Below, one piece after another: positions 48,983 to 60,639 of a stretch of 64,000 nt of DNA. Each line of letters opens with the position of its first letter. Position 1 is the stretch's first letter. The DNA is from Gordionus sp. m RMFG-2023 (lineage: Eukaryota > Nematomorpha > Gordioida > Chordodea > Parachordodidae). The stretch is taken from the NCBI RefSeq assembly GCF_954871325.1, contig NC_088775.1:6239561-6303560 (forward strand), written 5' to 3'. Below the pieces are notes generated by a model that saw nothing but the letters and a program-made list of their open reading frames with translations, did not search any database and was not told where the DNA came from. The translations under genes were made by a program, and so were the position numbers.

Positions 48983-51120
48983 TTATATTATAACACGATT
49001 AAAATGATCAGAAGTCGCATTTATTAAATATATATTTAAATTAAAATTTTTTATACAGTTATTTTTTAATAATGAGGAGTATGTAATGTATTTCATCTCA
49101 TTTCCATTTTTGCAATATATAATGATAGGTGTTTGAAAAAATGTGGCAGATGCTACAATATCTAGTTCATCTGCCCACGTTCCAAGTTGATATTTTTTTG
49201 TATCAACTATATGTGTGATTATATCTTTTCCAATAAAATCACTAAAAATATCTTTATTTTCAAAATGCATCATATAAGAGGTAATAGACCCCCTTATAAT
49301 TGCATGGTGATCTTCACTCCCTGAGATTTCTTTGCTTAAGCACCGATAAAAACAATTACCGTCACCAAGAACTATCTCAAAATTAGGAGGATAACTTAAA
49401 TTTTTAGTTTTATCATTGCTTTCTGTTAATAAAGAATATGGGATGCCCAACCTCTTAGCATGATATTTCTTCCATGCATAATTGGTGGCAAGGTAAGGTA
49501 ACGGAGAAGTATCAGGCTCCTTATATAATATTATCTTAATATCGGTAGAATCTTCTTTTGCCTCATCTCCGTTATTAGATTGTTGGATGTACAGCTTAAG
49601 GTTACACCCGTTATATTTTTGCTTTAATGGAGTATTATCTTTATTACTCACACTATAAATATCTTTATCATGTATTTTATCAATTACATATGGACCAAGC
49701 CAAAGATCAGACATTTTTCCACCCTTTCGATCCGCACGACGGGAGTTCCAGATTAGGACCAGTTGTCCAACTTCATACGATATTTTATCCTTTTGCCTTT
49801 TTTGATAATCTCTTTTTTGTCTATCTTGGGCAACAATTATATTTTCTTTCGCCTTTTTCCATACGACTGACATGCTCATTATTCTATTTAACAATTCACT
49901 CTCGTCAAAGTCATTATCAATATTATTTACATAAGAGTTTTCAGGATCATTATTTATTTCCTTAACAATATCAGGCTTAGTTGTGGAATTTAAGTCTGAT
50001 GGAAGCTTTGCATTCCGACCATATAACATATAAAATGGGGTAAATCCTGTTGATTTGTGTACACTTGTTCTCATTGCAAACAGTACACCTGGAAGAACTT
50101 TAGGCCACTGGGTCTGATCATTTCCTAAAACCTTTAACATTAGGTTTTGAATAGTGCGATTATTTCTCTCAGTTAAGCCATTAGCTTGAGGATGGTACGC
50201 ACTGCAAATGCGTTGCTCTGTCCCGGTCATTTTATGCAGTCTAGTAGCCATCTCATTTACAAACTCTCTTCCTTGATCATTGATTTGTATCTATATTGTA
50301 TAAAATGAAAAGTTTATAAGATAGAATTATCATAAATTCATATTTTTTAATCGATATGTATTTATATAATTTGATTTACATTTGCACAGCCATGGCGGCA
50401 AATCAGACCGTATATAAATTTACATGTCTCATTGGCTGTTTTGGATTTCATGGGTTCTGCCTCAACCCATTTTGTGAAATAATCAGAGGCAACGGCAATA
50501 CACGTGTAGCCTTCTTCTGAAGTGGGCAGGCTGCAAAGATCAATTCCTATTTGAGCCCATGGAAAAGGTGGTACATCTATTGGATGCAAAGTGGAAGAAA
50601 TTTTGGTAAATCTTACATTAGCCTTCTGACATCTATCACATGATTTTATAAAATCAATAGTGTCTTGAAATAATTTTGGCCACCAATATCTATAAACACA
50701 AAATTAAGAATTCTAACATCATAATAAGTACCTTTCAGAGAGTTTAAGTTGAGTTTTATTAATACCTAGGTGGGCACCAATAGCTTTAGACTCTAAGGAT
50801 ATATCTGATCCTTGGTGAATAATAGATATTACTCTTTGTTTCTCTTCTTCTTCCATTATTACTAAAGCTAAAAAATAAATAGAAAATGATTATTTTGTGA
50901 TCATATTTACTTTCTTTATTCTTTATTTTTCTGTAAAGAACATCATCTTTAACAATAAATTTGCTTGCCATGCATTTATAATTACTTTTTTTCCCTGGAT
51001 GGTTTTTAAGAAATATAGGATACTTTCCTGTAACTAAATATTCCTTTATTGTATTATATTTTTCTGTTAATGCTTGATATAAATGTATAATTATAATTTA
51101 AATGTACCTATTTGATTCAT
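48983..51120 (-). CDS. Ginger1-B integrase-OTU transposase, open when spliced
   Basis: Minus-strand exons read in frame: a start region ATG at 51,120 (MNQI), then 51,063-50,911, 50,867-50,732, 50,689-50,380 and 50,290-48,983, with GT-AG introns of about 40-90 bp. Order: YPIFLKNHPGKKSNY with VLYRK; zinc finger HQGSDIS ... GAHLGINK and CDRCQ; catalytic Asp in IGIDLCSLP; second Asp in INDQGREF; Glu in NGLTERNNRTIQN; GPY/F motif in WLGPYVIDKI; a linker; then an OTU-like domain with GDGNCFYRCLS (Cys loop, near 49,360), WADELDIVASATFFQTPIII and a final DHFNRV His. OTU enzymes are cysteine proteases, usually deubiquitinases; the integrase core cuts and joins DNA. All catalytic positions are present. 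The true start may lie further 5', in the repeat array. Confidence 0.8.
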
Positions 51121-51189
51121 GAAAAATTTTGTGAAGTTCTCTATAATTGTTGATTTAAAGGTTCTTTTATTGATACTGTATTCTTTTTA

Positions 51190-52250
51190 TAAATATAAAA
51201 TAATAATTTAAATGTACTAATTTGTTCTCCTGTATCTATATTAATTGATATAAATTTATAATTATAATTTAAATATACTAATTTGTTCTCCTGTGTTTCT
51301 ATATAAGTAATAATTTGTAAACTCTATTTTAGTATTTTAATGGATATAAATATAAAATTATAATAAATGTACTAATTTGTTCTCCTGTATCTATATTAAT
51401 TGATATAAATTTATAATTATAATTTAAATGTACTAATATGTTCTCCTGTGTTTCTATATAAGTAATAATTTGTAAACTCTATTTTAGTATTTTAATGGAT
51501 ATAAATATAAAATTATAATAAATGTACTAATTTGTTCTCCTGTATCTATATTAATTGATATAAATTTATAATTATAATTTAAATGTACTAATATGTTCTC
51601 CTGTGTTTCTATATAAGTAGTAATTTGTAAACTCTATTTTAGTATTTTAATGGATATAAATATAAAATTATAATTTAAATGTACTAATTTGTTCTGTATC
51701 TATATTAATTGATATAAATTTATAATTATAATTTAAATGTACTAATATGTTCTCCTGTGTTTCTATATAAGTAGTAATTTGTAAACTCTATTTTAGTATT
51801 TTAATGGATATAAATATAAAATTATAATAAATGTACTAATTTGTTCTCCTGTATCTATATTAATTGATATAAATTTATAATTATAATTTAAATGTACTAA
51901 TATGTTCTCCTGTGTTTCTATATAAGTAGTAATTTGTAAACTCTATTTTAGTATTTTAATGGATATAAATATAAAATTATAATTTAAATGTACTAATTTG
52001 TTCTTCTGTATCTATATTAATTGATATAAATTTATAATTATAATTTAAATGTACTAATATGTTCTCCTGTGTTTCTATATAAGTAGTAATTTGTAAACTC
52101 TATTTTAGTATTTTAATGGATATAAATATAAAATTATAATTTAAATGTACTAATTTGTTCTCCTGTATCTATATTAATTGATATAAATTTATAATTATAA
52201 TTTAAATATACTAATTTGTTCTCCTGTGTACTAATTTGTTCTCCTGTTTC
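51190..52250 (-). repeat. 155-bp tandem exon-intron-like array at the 5' end of the Ginger1-B gene
   Basis: About seven units of 155-157 bp. On the coding strand each holds TATATAG, then AAACACAGGAGAACATATTA, then GTACATTTAAATTATAATTA, and a second half with TTAATATAG, ATACAGGAGAACAAATTA, GTACATTT. The intron-like part closely matches the first deduced intron of the gene (GTACATTTAAATTATAATTA at about 51,106). The array therefore looks like amplification of a short exon plus intron. Confidence 0.7.
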
Positions 52251-52487
52251 TATATATGGATATTCAAAAATTTGTAAACGGTAGTAACAATTTGTATACA
52301 ATATTCTTAAAAAATTTCAATTGTAAACGGTAGTAACAATTTGATACGGTATTCTTAAAAAATTTCAATTTGATTCGTAAAAGCTGAGGTTCGGTCATAA
52401 ATTATCAATACCGTATTGTTTTTACAATATTGTAGAATCAATACCTTATTGATTTTAGATGGTATTGTTTCTACAATATTACACCGG

Positions 52488-53863
52488 TTCATTTTTTGGA
52501 AGAATATGACTTATCAAATAAAATGGAATTTTGATGTCTATGGATTCAAATATTCTTAACTCACTCTTTATCATGAATATGGTTATTCAAGACTCAAAAA
52601 GAGATAAGATTTATATTTCTTTATAATAATAATTAATAAATCTCACTATTACAATATCGGAAAGGGTAAGTTCCACTCATTTAGTTAAACTACAACTGGG
52701 TATAAGGTTTGTTGGTATCCTTGAGAAAAAAAATCGGAATAATTTTATGAAGGGTGGGTCTTCATAAAATTCACGTTCGCTCATTTTGGGCAGGTCTATG
52801 ACCAACGTGCTAGATAAGATAAATTAAAAATATTTCAAAAAAAATTCTAAAGTAGCGTTATGGAAAGCTACTTTTTTTGTAAAATAACGGTAACCACTGA
52901 ACGCTGCTACTTAAAGGTAATTTTAAACACAGAATTACGTGTTTCCTGAAAGAAATAAATGATTAAAATTTTAACAAATAATAAAGAAATATACTATAAT
53001 ATAATTTGGGTATTTTTAAATAAGTTCATTTATATAATAGTGAACCAAGTCACAAAAAAATATTAAAGTGAGCCATGTCCAAGAATAAATATTAAAATGA
53101 ACCAAATCATCAATTAAATATTTATAATCGTGAATCAAGCTAAGAGTATTAAATATTTAGTTAGAAATTAATTATTTTCCATAAAACATCAAGTACTTTG
53201 TTTTAATTCTTTGTAAATATATATTACAAAACGTCAACATTGTTTTTATAATTCATCTTTTAATTACAATTAAAAAAATCATAGATAGTAAACTAAGATT
53301 TTATAATTGATATGATAATAAATCATCTCTTTTAAAAATATAGGACTACAGGTTCATTTTCCCATCTATCCAATATAAATCTTTCCATAAATAAATCCAT
53401 GCACTATTAAAAACATAACACATCCCGTTGATTAGTATTTTAATAAACCCGATTTGGATCAATTTTTAAAACCGGCACAATTAACATTTAAGTAAAATAT
53501 CACGTTAGCCTCAAGATTTTGGCAGATAGATGTTTAAACCCTTTCCCATTTATGAGTATTCATGTCGTATTATCTATACAAAATTATCTATACAAAATTA
53601 TCTATAATTAAAATTTTAATTATTTTGAAAACTAGACATATTTTAAAATATAAATTTAAATTTCAAGATTAATTAAAATAAGAAGATTATGATTTTATAA
53701 TTAAAAATTATAAATATATTTTAATAATTTTTATGTGTATCTATTATTTTATAAATTAGTAGCGAGCTACCGCTACTGAAAAAGGTAACGCGCTACTTAA
53801 CAACAATGGCAATTATATAATTCTTGAAAATTTAATTTCATATAACAATATATGAAAATAATA
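52488..53863. other. intergenic with a possible MITE
   Basis: AAGTAGCGTTATGGAAAGC near 52,851 and, reversed, AAGTAGCGCGTTACC near 53,800 could be MITE ends about 950 bp apart. I found no convincing target duplication. No gene. Confidence 0.35.
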
Positions 53864-54332
53864 GCTGGCAACAACGTCTCCCTTCAAAAATGCCTACCGC
53901 CCTAAAAAATTTTCGACACCTTCGGCGGCGATATTTCCCCATTATTATTTTCACTTTTTTAATTATAATGATACTCTTTTCAGAGAATTTATAAAGAATA
54001 ACTTAAATTAATCTATCTCTACTACCAACTATTGATATTTTGTGAATATAAAGGATTTATTTTTTGGATAATAAATTCAATTAAATCCTCCATTATTTAC
54101 AATGAATTCATTATTATAACTTTATGAGCTTGCTGAAATATCTAAACCTTTTTAATGTAATTTAAAAGGATAGCAGAAAGTTTTATTTGGAAAACAATGT
54201 GTATGATTATGTGCAATATATAGATTTGGTCGATGAATTGTATTTTAATAGTTCTATAATAAAAGTATTAATATAAATTTTGTCCTATTTCATCTCAAAA
54301 TTCAATAGATAACCCCCCAAAAAATTTATCCT

Positions 54333-54957
54333 ACCCCCATCAGCGTCTACATGACAGGATATTCACTGGATGCAAACCCCACTGAAAAATATATATCTAC
54401 CCCCCTAAAAAAATTTTCACCGTCTTCGGCGGCGATGTTGTTTTATAATTAAATATAAATGTTTAAATATACTAGTTTTATTAAACGATTGCCACATGTT
54501 TATTTGTCTTTTTTTGTAATGTAAATTAATTTTGTCTTTTCTAATTTTCTTGAAAGTACAGCCTGTATGCAAACATTTTACCTTATATGATATTTTATTG
54601 CTTGGCATCTAACAATGTATATCGAATATAAAAATTGATTTAATTAAAATATAATGTTATAAAAAATGTTGTAATATACTGTAAAAAATTTGACGGGAAA
54701 TAAAAATAATGGAGTACAATATATTAAGATTGTATTGGTTGATATTTAGCAATCTATTAATATTATAATATGTCTATAATTGTATTATAAATTATTATAC
54801 CAAATTTTATCCATATATAAATTAAAAATGTAATAGATAATATTCCAGATAATTTTATCCTACCCAACTTATACTTACCCCCTACCCCCCTTTTAGATAT
54901 TAAGATGCAAACTGTTCCTCCCCCCTCCCTCCCGCTTATGTAGACGCTGACCCCCAT
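54333..54957 (-). mobile_element. non-autonomous hAT (54,341-54,949), inner copy
   Basis: A 609-bp element with ends CAGCGTCTACATG and CAGCGTCTACATAAG is flanked by perfect ACCCCCAT (54,333-54,340 and 54,950-54,957). On the minus strand it keeps a 63-codon piece of the family's exon 1 (MPSNKISYKVKC, 54,608-54,417) after a TGTTAG acceptor. It is an internal-deletion derivative of the autonomous hAT. Confidence 0.85.
54417..54608 (-). pseudogene. truncated hAT exon 1 (zinc finger)
   Basis: MPSNKISYKVKCLHTGCTFK and RKDKINLHYKK match the start of the 31.7-kb exon (MPSNK, KVKC, KIR.DKIN.HYK). The second His of the finger and everything after it are replaced by unrelated sequence. Confidence 0.7.
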
Positions 54958-55031
54958 TAAAGCCGCCTACCCCCCTCAAAAAATAGGATGCAAACTGTTC
55001 CTACCCCACCCCCCTCTCATGTAGACGCTGG

Positions 55032-55268
55032 CTGGCAAGTAGTGTTGTTAAATGGCTCATTTTGAGCCTATTTTTAAAACAGTAACTCAATATATTATTA
55101 GGAAAATAATTATGCAAGCCTTAAGATATTGCCAATAGGTGGTACAAAGGTTTGAACATCTATTAACAAAATCTCGAAGTTTAGAAAATATTTTTCTGGC
55201 TAAAATATTGAGTTAGCCGTTTTTAAAAATCAGCTCAAATCGAGCCGTCTAACAACACTACTGGCAAG
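55032..55268. mobile_element. TAGTGTTGTTA MITE (55,040-55,260)
   Basis: A 221-bp element with ends TAGTGTTGTTAAATGGCTC and TAGTGTTGTTAGACGGCTC is flanked by perfect CTGGCAAG (55,032-55,039 and 55,261-55,268). Its target duplication overlaps that of the neighbouring hAT by seven bases. Confidence 0.9.
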
Positions 55269-56309
55269 ATATCAAATTGTTTAATGCGATTTAAATCAAC
55301 CTGAATAAAAAAAGGGAAAAATCAAATGATTTAAATTAGGGCAACCTCATTATTAATATAGGTATCGCATTGGTGCCGATATCTACCTTTTGAAGGAAAG
55401 ATATAAAATATTTTCGATGGTTGATATAAAAAAAAATTTGCGTCTAAAGAATTGCAAGTCATAAAGGTTACTTAATTCATGCATATGCCTCAATTCATAA
55501 TGGTTTTTAAAAACCACATAAGACTAAATAATTCTTAGCAACTTACATTGACAAAAGGTCATGAAATTTAACATTTTAGACAATGTTTTATAGAATGGAC
55601 TAATAAAAAAAATTTATAGGCCTTACCAAATTAACAATTCTTGAAGAAGAGAATATAAACGACCAATCCAAATCATAAAACTATATGGTAGTTAGAGCTT
55701 CCTCTTAGATGACATGATGGAAGCTAGATAAGTAATAGAGAAAATTATTGTGAGATATTAAATTTCAAAAGATTATCTTCCATTTTTAATGATATATAAA
55801 CGACTACACAGTTGACCCTTATTACATATCTAAAATATGCAATCATATGCTCTCAGCAGCTGTCGTAATAATCTTAAATTACATAGCCACACAAAATAGA
55901 TGCTGGTTAATTTACAGTCATAGCCATGACACTCACGATGGTAACCCATATCAGAATTTATTATGTTAGAATTGATGAAACAAAAACATTAAAAATCTTT
56001 ATAAGAAATTATGCAAATATATTGAAGCCTTGAGTTATTTACACGGCAAGGATGACATATTAGAAATGAAACATTTTGTAACTATAAAATAAGAACCAGA
56101 GTGATATCATGAAAGCGATTAAAATTTATATATTATTGTCGCACCATCCCTAGTTTATATTATATCTTAAAATAATAGTAGTTTGTAATAATATCTAAAA
56201 TATATACGTATTATAAATTTAACTCAAAACTGTTTTTCAAAGAAGAAAAAAATAGCTTTCCTAAAAACACGTAAAAAAGGAGAAATATATCTAATTTATA
56301 ACATCTATT
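55269..56309. other. intergenic, no gene seen
   Basis: The first 140 bp continue the paralogous locus seen at 39.7-39.95 kb. The rest has no coding frame or recognised repeat. Confidence 0.45.
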
Positions 56310-57091
56310 GTGGGATGAATAATAAGATGTTTAATTATAATAATATTTTAAATAAATAGATGGCGTTAAATAGTTGAATGCAAATTGTTACTTATATTTA
56401 TTATCAAAAGCATTGATTAGTAAAATTTTAAAAGTATTAACTATAATATTATATTATATAACTGTCAAATACGTCTGCAAAAGTGGCATTTTACCTAATA
56501 TTTTATAAATAAATATATATAATAGAGGATTATAAACTATATGTCTACTTACTTTTTATAAATAAATATACTTATTTGGATTTGGACCTTGTAAATAATT
56601 TTAGAAGGAGACATGATAATTAAATTTAAAAATCAATAATATAGTTAGTGATGTTAAACTCAGCTAATTACTATTAAATTTTTTAATTTTCATTAATATA
56701 TGATTATATTAATTTAGTTAGGGTTATATAATAATTTAAATAAAAGTCAATTAAGATTCAAGTGTTAATGCTAAATTAATATTTAGTGAGTGATATTGAT
56801 ATATTTTTAAAACAGAATTTGATAGCAAGCTGGCATAGTGAAAATATAATTTATATGTATTAATCTAATCTAATAATTAAAATAGTTTATTTAATAAAAA
56901 TTTAGATAATCTTATTTTTTAAATAATAAAATTAAATCATATTACTCAATAGAATTATAAAAGAAATTGTTCAGGGAGCAATTAAAACAATTTATTTTTA
57001 AAGGGGATATTAAGAAGTCATTAAAAAAAAATTTTTTGCTTCAGGAGGCTATTCAAATTTTTCAGGGAGCTCGAGCCCCTGGCGACGCCAC
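56310..57091. mobile_element. hAT MITE remnant related to 17,421-18,322
   Basis: GATGGCGTTAAATAGTTGAA and GCATTGATTAGTAAAATTT are shared with the 17.4-kb element. The right end reads GAGCCCCTGGCGACGCCAC. The left end is not recognisable. Confidence 0.5.
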
Positions 57092-57132
57092 TTAGATAGA
57101 ATTATTAATTTTAAATAATAAAATTAAATCTA

Positions 57133-57658
57133 TGTTGTATTATGCAAATTTAGTTTAAAAAATAGTTGTACTTATATTTGTTATATGCAAAGATAAATTT
57201 TACATTTTTTATATTTTAGGGAATAACATTAATTTAAATGATGGATTTTTATTTTATATGTTTATTTCTTCGAAAAATTATTATGTTTAATATTCAAATG
57301 ATTATAAAAAAAATAAATATATATATTGTTCAATTATTTCAATAAAAAACAGTTAGTTGGAATTTCATAAAAAAGAGAAATTGTTTTGTGTTCATTATAG
57401 AATCCTAATTTATTGATAAAAAGAAAAGATTCAGGGTCTTCTACAAAACAAAAAGGTAATACAGTTATTTAATAAAAATAAATTAATTAAAGGAGTTTAT
57501 ATCATATTATTTTAGGTTCGTTGAATAGTAAGTGTTTATTAATTAAATTATTATTAAGATTAATCCTTTGTTTATTTTATATAGATTTTATTTATCTTGA
57601 TTCCTGTTACGCTCTCCCAAATAACATTAAGCCCCTGAGCTAGTTCGGATTTGTAACA
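57133..57658 (+). repeat. 5' LTR of the young Gypsy-type element
   Basis: Starts TGTTGTATTATG and ends GTAACA, nearly identical to 62,159-62,683. Confidence 0.9.
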
Positions 57659-57823
57659 ATTTGGGACGAAGTAAATCAGGGCTTGTTAGATATTCACATA
57701 GGAAATCAAAGGTAAAAACAAATTTATTTTTATATTATATAAATTATTATTATTTTTATTTATTATAGTAGTAATTTTATATGTATGCAATTTTTTTAAA
57801 TTATTTAAAATTTTGTTAATTAA

Positions 57824-58243
57824 GTGGTTATTGAGTACATTATAATGTACATTACACAGATTAATTTATTAAGTTTAGTTCTCGAATATATAGGTATAAT
57901 TATAATTTTGGTATTAATTTTAAGTTTCGCATTAGGATTAATTATAGGTAGAAATACGTCGGTAATAAGATTGGAAAATAAAGAAGTAGAAAGAATTAAA
58001 AACGCGATAAGAAATGAAAGCAAGATAAGTCAAAAAATAGATAATGGTAGGACAATTAGGTGTTACAGTTGTGGAAAGTTCGGACACATTTCGAGGCAAT
58101 GTGATTTAACTGGACATTTAAATTGCGCGAGATGTGGACGGAAAGGCCATATAGTAACAAATTGTAGAAGTTTTATAGATAATAATTTAATATGTTTAAA
58201 ATGTGGACAAAAAGGACATGTTCAGGAAGCATGTAACAGATGA
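57824..58243 (+). other. Gypsy-type fossil: zinc-knuckle (nucleocapsid-like) part
   Basis: A short frame with a strongly hydrophobic stretch (about residues 13-46), then three CCHC knuckles: CYSCGKFGHISRQC, CARCGRKGHIVTNC and CLKCGQKGHVQEAC. No capsid-like region is visible. Confidence 0.75.
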
Positions 58244-58459
58244 CTATATAAAGGAGAGAATAAGCATATAAATTATAATAGTAATAGTATATCTGATTTT
58301 TATAATTTTAATTGTAAATTAGGAATAAATGATAATAGTATAAATGATTTAGAATATATGAATAAATATAATGTGAATGATAAAAAAATTTTGGAAACAG
58401 AAAATGTATGCAAAATTGAGTTGGAAAATATAATAAGGAAAAATAAATGTCCTAGGATT

Positions 58460-58560
58460 AAAATAAAAATAGGAGAAATTGAAATTAGCTTTTTATTGGA
58501 TACGGGAGCTGAGATTAGTTTAATGAGTGTAAAAGAATTGAATAAATATTTTACAAAAGA
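58460..58560 (+). other. Gypsy-type fossil: aspartic protease part
   Basis: FLLDTGAEISLMS carries the DTGA active-site motif of retroelement proteases. Confidence 0.75.
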
Positions 58561-59149
58561 GAGATTCATTAAAAGAAAATAAAAGTGAGACAGTTAGATG
58601 GAAACATGATTAAAATTTTAGGTTTTTATATAATAAAATTGGTAGATATAAATAAGGAAATAAAGTTATGGATTACGACTCTAAATATGGAACCAATTTT
58701 AGGTTGGAATGACATTAAGAAGATAGGTCCTGATTATAAGTGGTGGTCTTTGTTTGAAAATATACATGAGAACAACAAAATGACTAAAGAGATAATAAGA
58801 AGTGAAGAGAAGGAGAAGACTGAGTTACCTTGTTTAAGATTCAAAAATGAGATAGTTCTCGATGAACTCAAAAATCGAACACCAGAATTTTTGATTAAAT
58901 ATAGAAGCAATTTAGAAGAAAATAAGAAAATAGGAGATATAAAGTCAATAGAGGTAGATTCAGTCGAAATTAAACAAGAAATTAATAATATGGTAGCCAG
59001 AATGTTGTTGAGGATATTTTTGACAAAGAAATAAAGATTATTTTGAATAGGTATAAGGAAGTCTTTAAAGAAGAATTAGGTACTCTGAAAAATTTTGAAG
59101 TAGATATACGATTAGAAGAAAATTATAGGCCTAAGTTTTGCGGCATAAG

Positions 59150-60370
59150 AAGATTACCGTTTTCGTGGATAGAAGAGATAGATAAAGAATTAGATAAATG
59201 GTTAAAAGACGGAATAATAAAACCAATAGTGCATAGTGAATGGGCAACACCTTTAGTGCCCATAAGAAAACCAGATAACAATTTAAGATTGTGTATAGAC
59301 TATAGAGTAACAGTTAATAAGTTCGTAATAAATGAAAAGTATATAGAACAACTGATAGCGAATTTAAGAGGAGACACCCTGTTTTCAAAGATATATTTTT
59401 CGAATGCTTATTTGCAAATTAAGGTGAGTGAAAAGACAAGTAAGATACTAACGATTACAACTCATAGAGGTTTGTTTGCATTCTGCCGACTACCTTTTGG
59501 TTTGAAAATATCAGCGCCAATATTTCAAAGAACGATGGCGGCGTTATTTCAAGGAATAAAAGGAATAATGTATTATTTAGACGATGTTTTGATATCTGGT
59601 AGAACAGAAGAAGAACACAATTCGAGATTAGTTAAAGTGTTAGATATTATATTAGAAAATGGTTTAAAAGCTAATTTGAAGAAGAGCGTTTTTGGAGTAA
59701 AAGAAATAAAGTATTTAGGACATATTATAAAAGGAAATGAGATTACGCCAATTGTAAAGAATATTGATAAGATCATGAATATGAGAGCCCCGAATAATAA
59801 AGCGGAGGTACAAGCGTTTTTAGGAGCAACGAATTATTATCATCGGTTTGTTCAAAATTTTGCAGAAATTGCTACACCGTTGTATGATCTATTAAAGAAA
59901 AATAAAAAGTTTGAATGTGGAGAAGCACAGGAGAAAAGTTTCGAAAAATTGAAAATAAAAATGGTAGAGAAGCCGATTTTAAGCTGTTTTAATGAGAATT
60001 TAAATATTATTTTAGCAGTCGATGCCTCTAATGAAGGTATAGGAGGAGTTTTATTGCAGATGATCGATAATGTTGAGAAACCTATTTTATTTTTATCGAG
60101 ACGATTTAATAGCACTGAGAAAAATTACTCAACGATAGAAAGAGAGGCTCTAGCAGTGAAATTCGGGCTTACGAAATGTAAGGAATATCTGATAGGAAAA
60201 AGGTTTTTATTGTATACGGACCATAAGCCGTTGGTAGATTTATTTAAGAAGGAAAATAAGGAACTTATGATTTCACCTAGGCTGCAAAGATGGCTAATTT
60301 TAGTTGGTAATTTCGATTTTGAGATAAAATTCAGAGAAGGTAAGCAAAATTGCTTACCGGACATTTTATC
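59150..60370 (+). other. Gypsy-type fossil: reverse transcriptase and RNase H part
   Basis: LCIDYR, FCRLPFGLKISAPIFQ and YYLDDVLISG (the YxDD box) mark the polymerase. AVDASNEGIGGVL, STIEREALAV and YTDHKPL mark RNase H. Confidence 0.85.
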
Positions 60371-60639
60371 AAGATTGTTTAATAAAGATATTGAAGACAA
60401 AGAGCCAGTAATCAATAGTTTAGAATATATAGAAGAAGAAGAAAATGTAAATGGTGATAGTATAAGAGCCGTGAGAATAGATACAAGAGAAAATCCTATA
60501 ACATTTGAAATAGTAAAGGAAATATCCAAGGAAGATAAAGAATTATTAAGAATTATAAATTGTTTGAAAGGAGATGCAGAATGGAAAAAGGAAGACAAAA
60601 CATTTAAGAATATTAGAAGTGAATTAAATATAGAAGACA

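Larger units (their letters stand above)
47648..52487 (-). mobile_element. Ginger1-B DNA transposon (47,652-52,483), CCGG target
   Basis: Flanked by CCGG at 47,648-47,651, shared with Ginger1-A, and at 52,484-52,487. The ends are TGTAGGATTGTGAAAGCAAT and, reversed, TGTAATATTGTAGAAACAAT. Next come subterminal palindromes CAATACCGTATTG. It carries an open, spliceable integrase-OTU gene on the minus strand and is 4,832 bp long. It is the better preserved of the two. Confidence 0.85.
53864..55038. mobile_element. non-autonomous hAT (53,872-55,030), outer copy
   Basis: Ends CAACGTCTCCC and, reversed, CAGCGTCTACATGAGAG are flanked by perfect GCTGGCAA 8-mers (53,864-53,871 and 55,031-55,038). It has the same family ends as the 7.5-kb hAT. 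A second copy sits inside it. Without that copy it would be about 540 bp. Confidence 0.85.

Noticed and set aside
41003-52487. Polinton or retroviral origin for the integrase-OTU genes
   Set aside because: No capsid, DNA polymerase, ATPase, protease of that type, reverse transcriptase or LTR. CCGG duplications and the integrase-OTU fusion fit Ginger1, a cut-and-paste DNA transposon.
53479-53508. Third Ginger1 end
   Set aside because: About 30 bp resemble the Ginger1-A right tip, with CACGTTA at the outer side, but the final ACA and adjacent CCGG are missing and no partner end is near.
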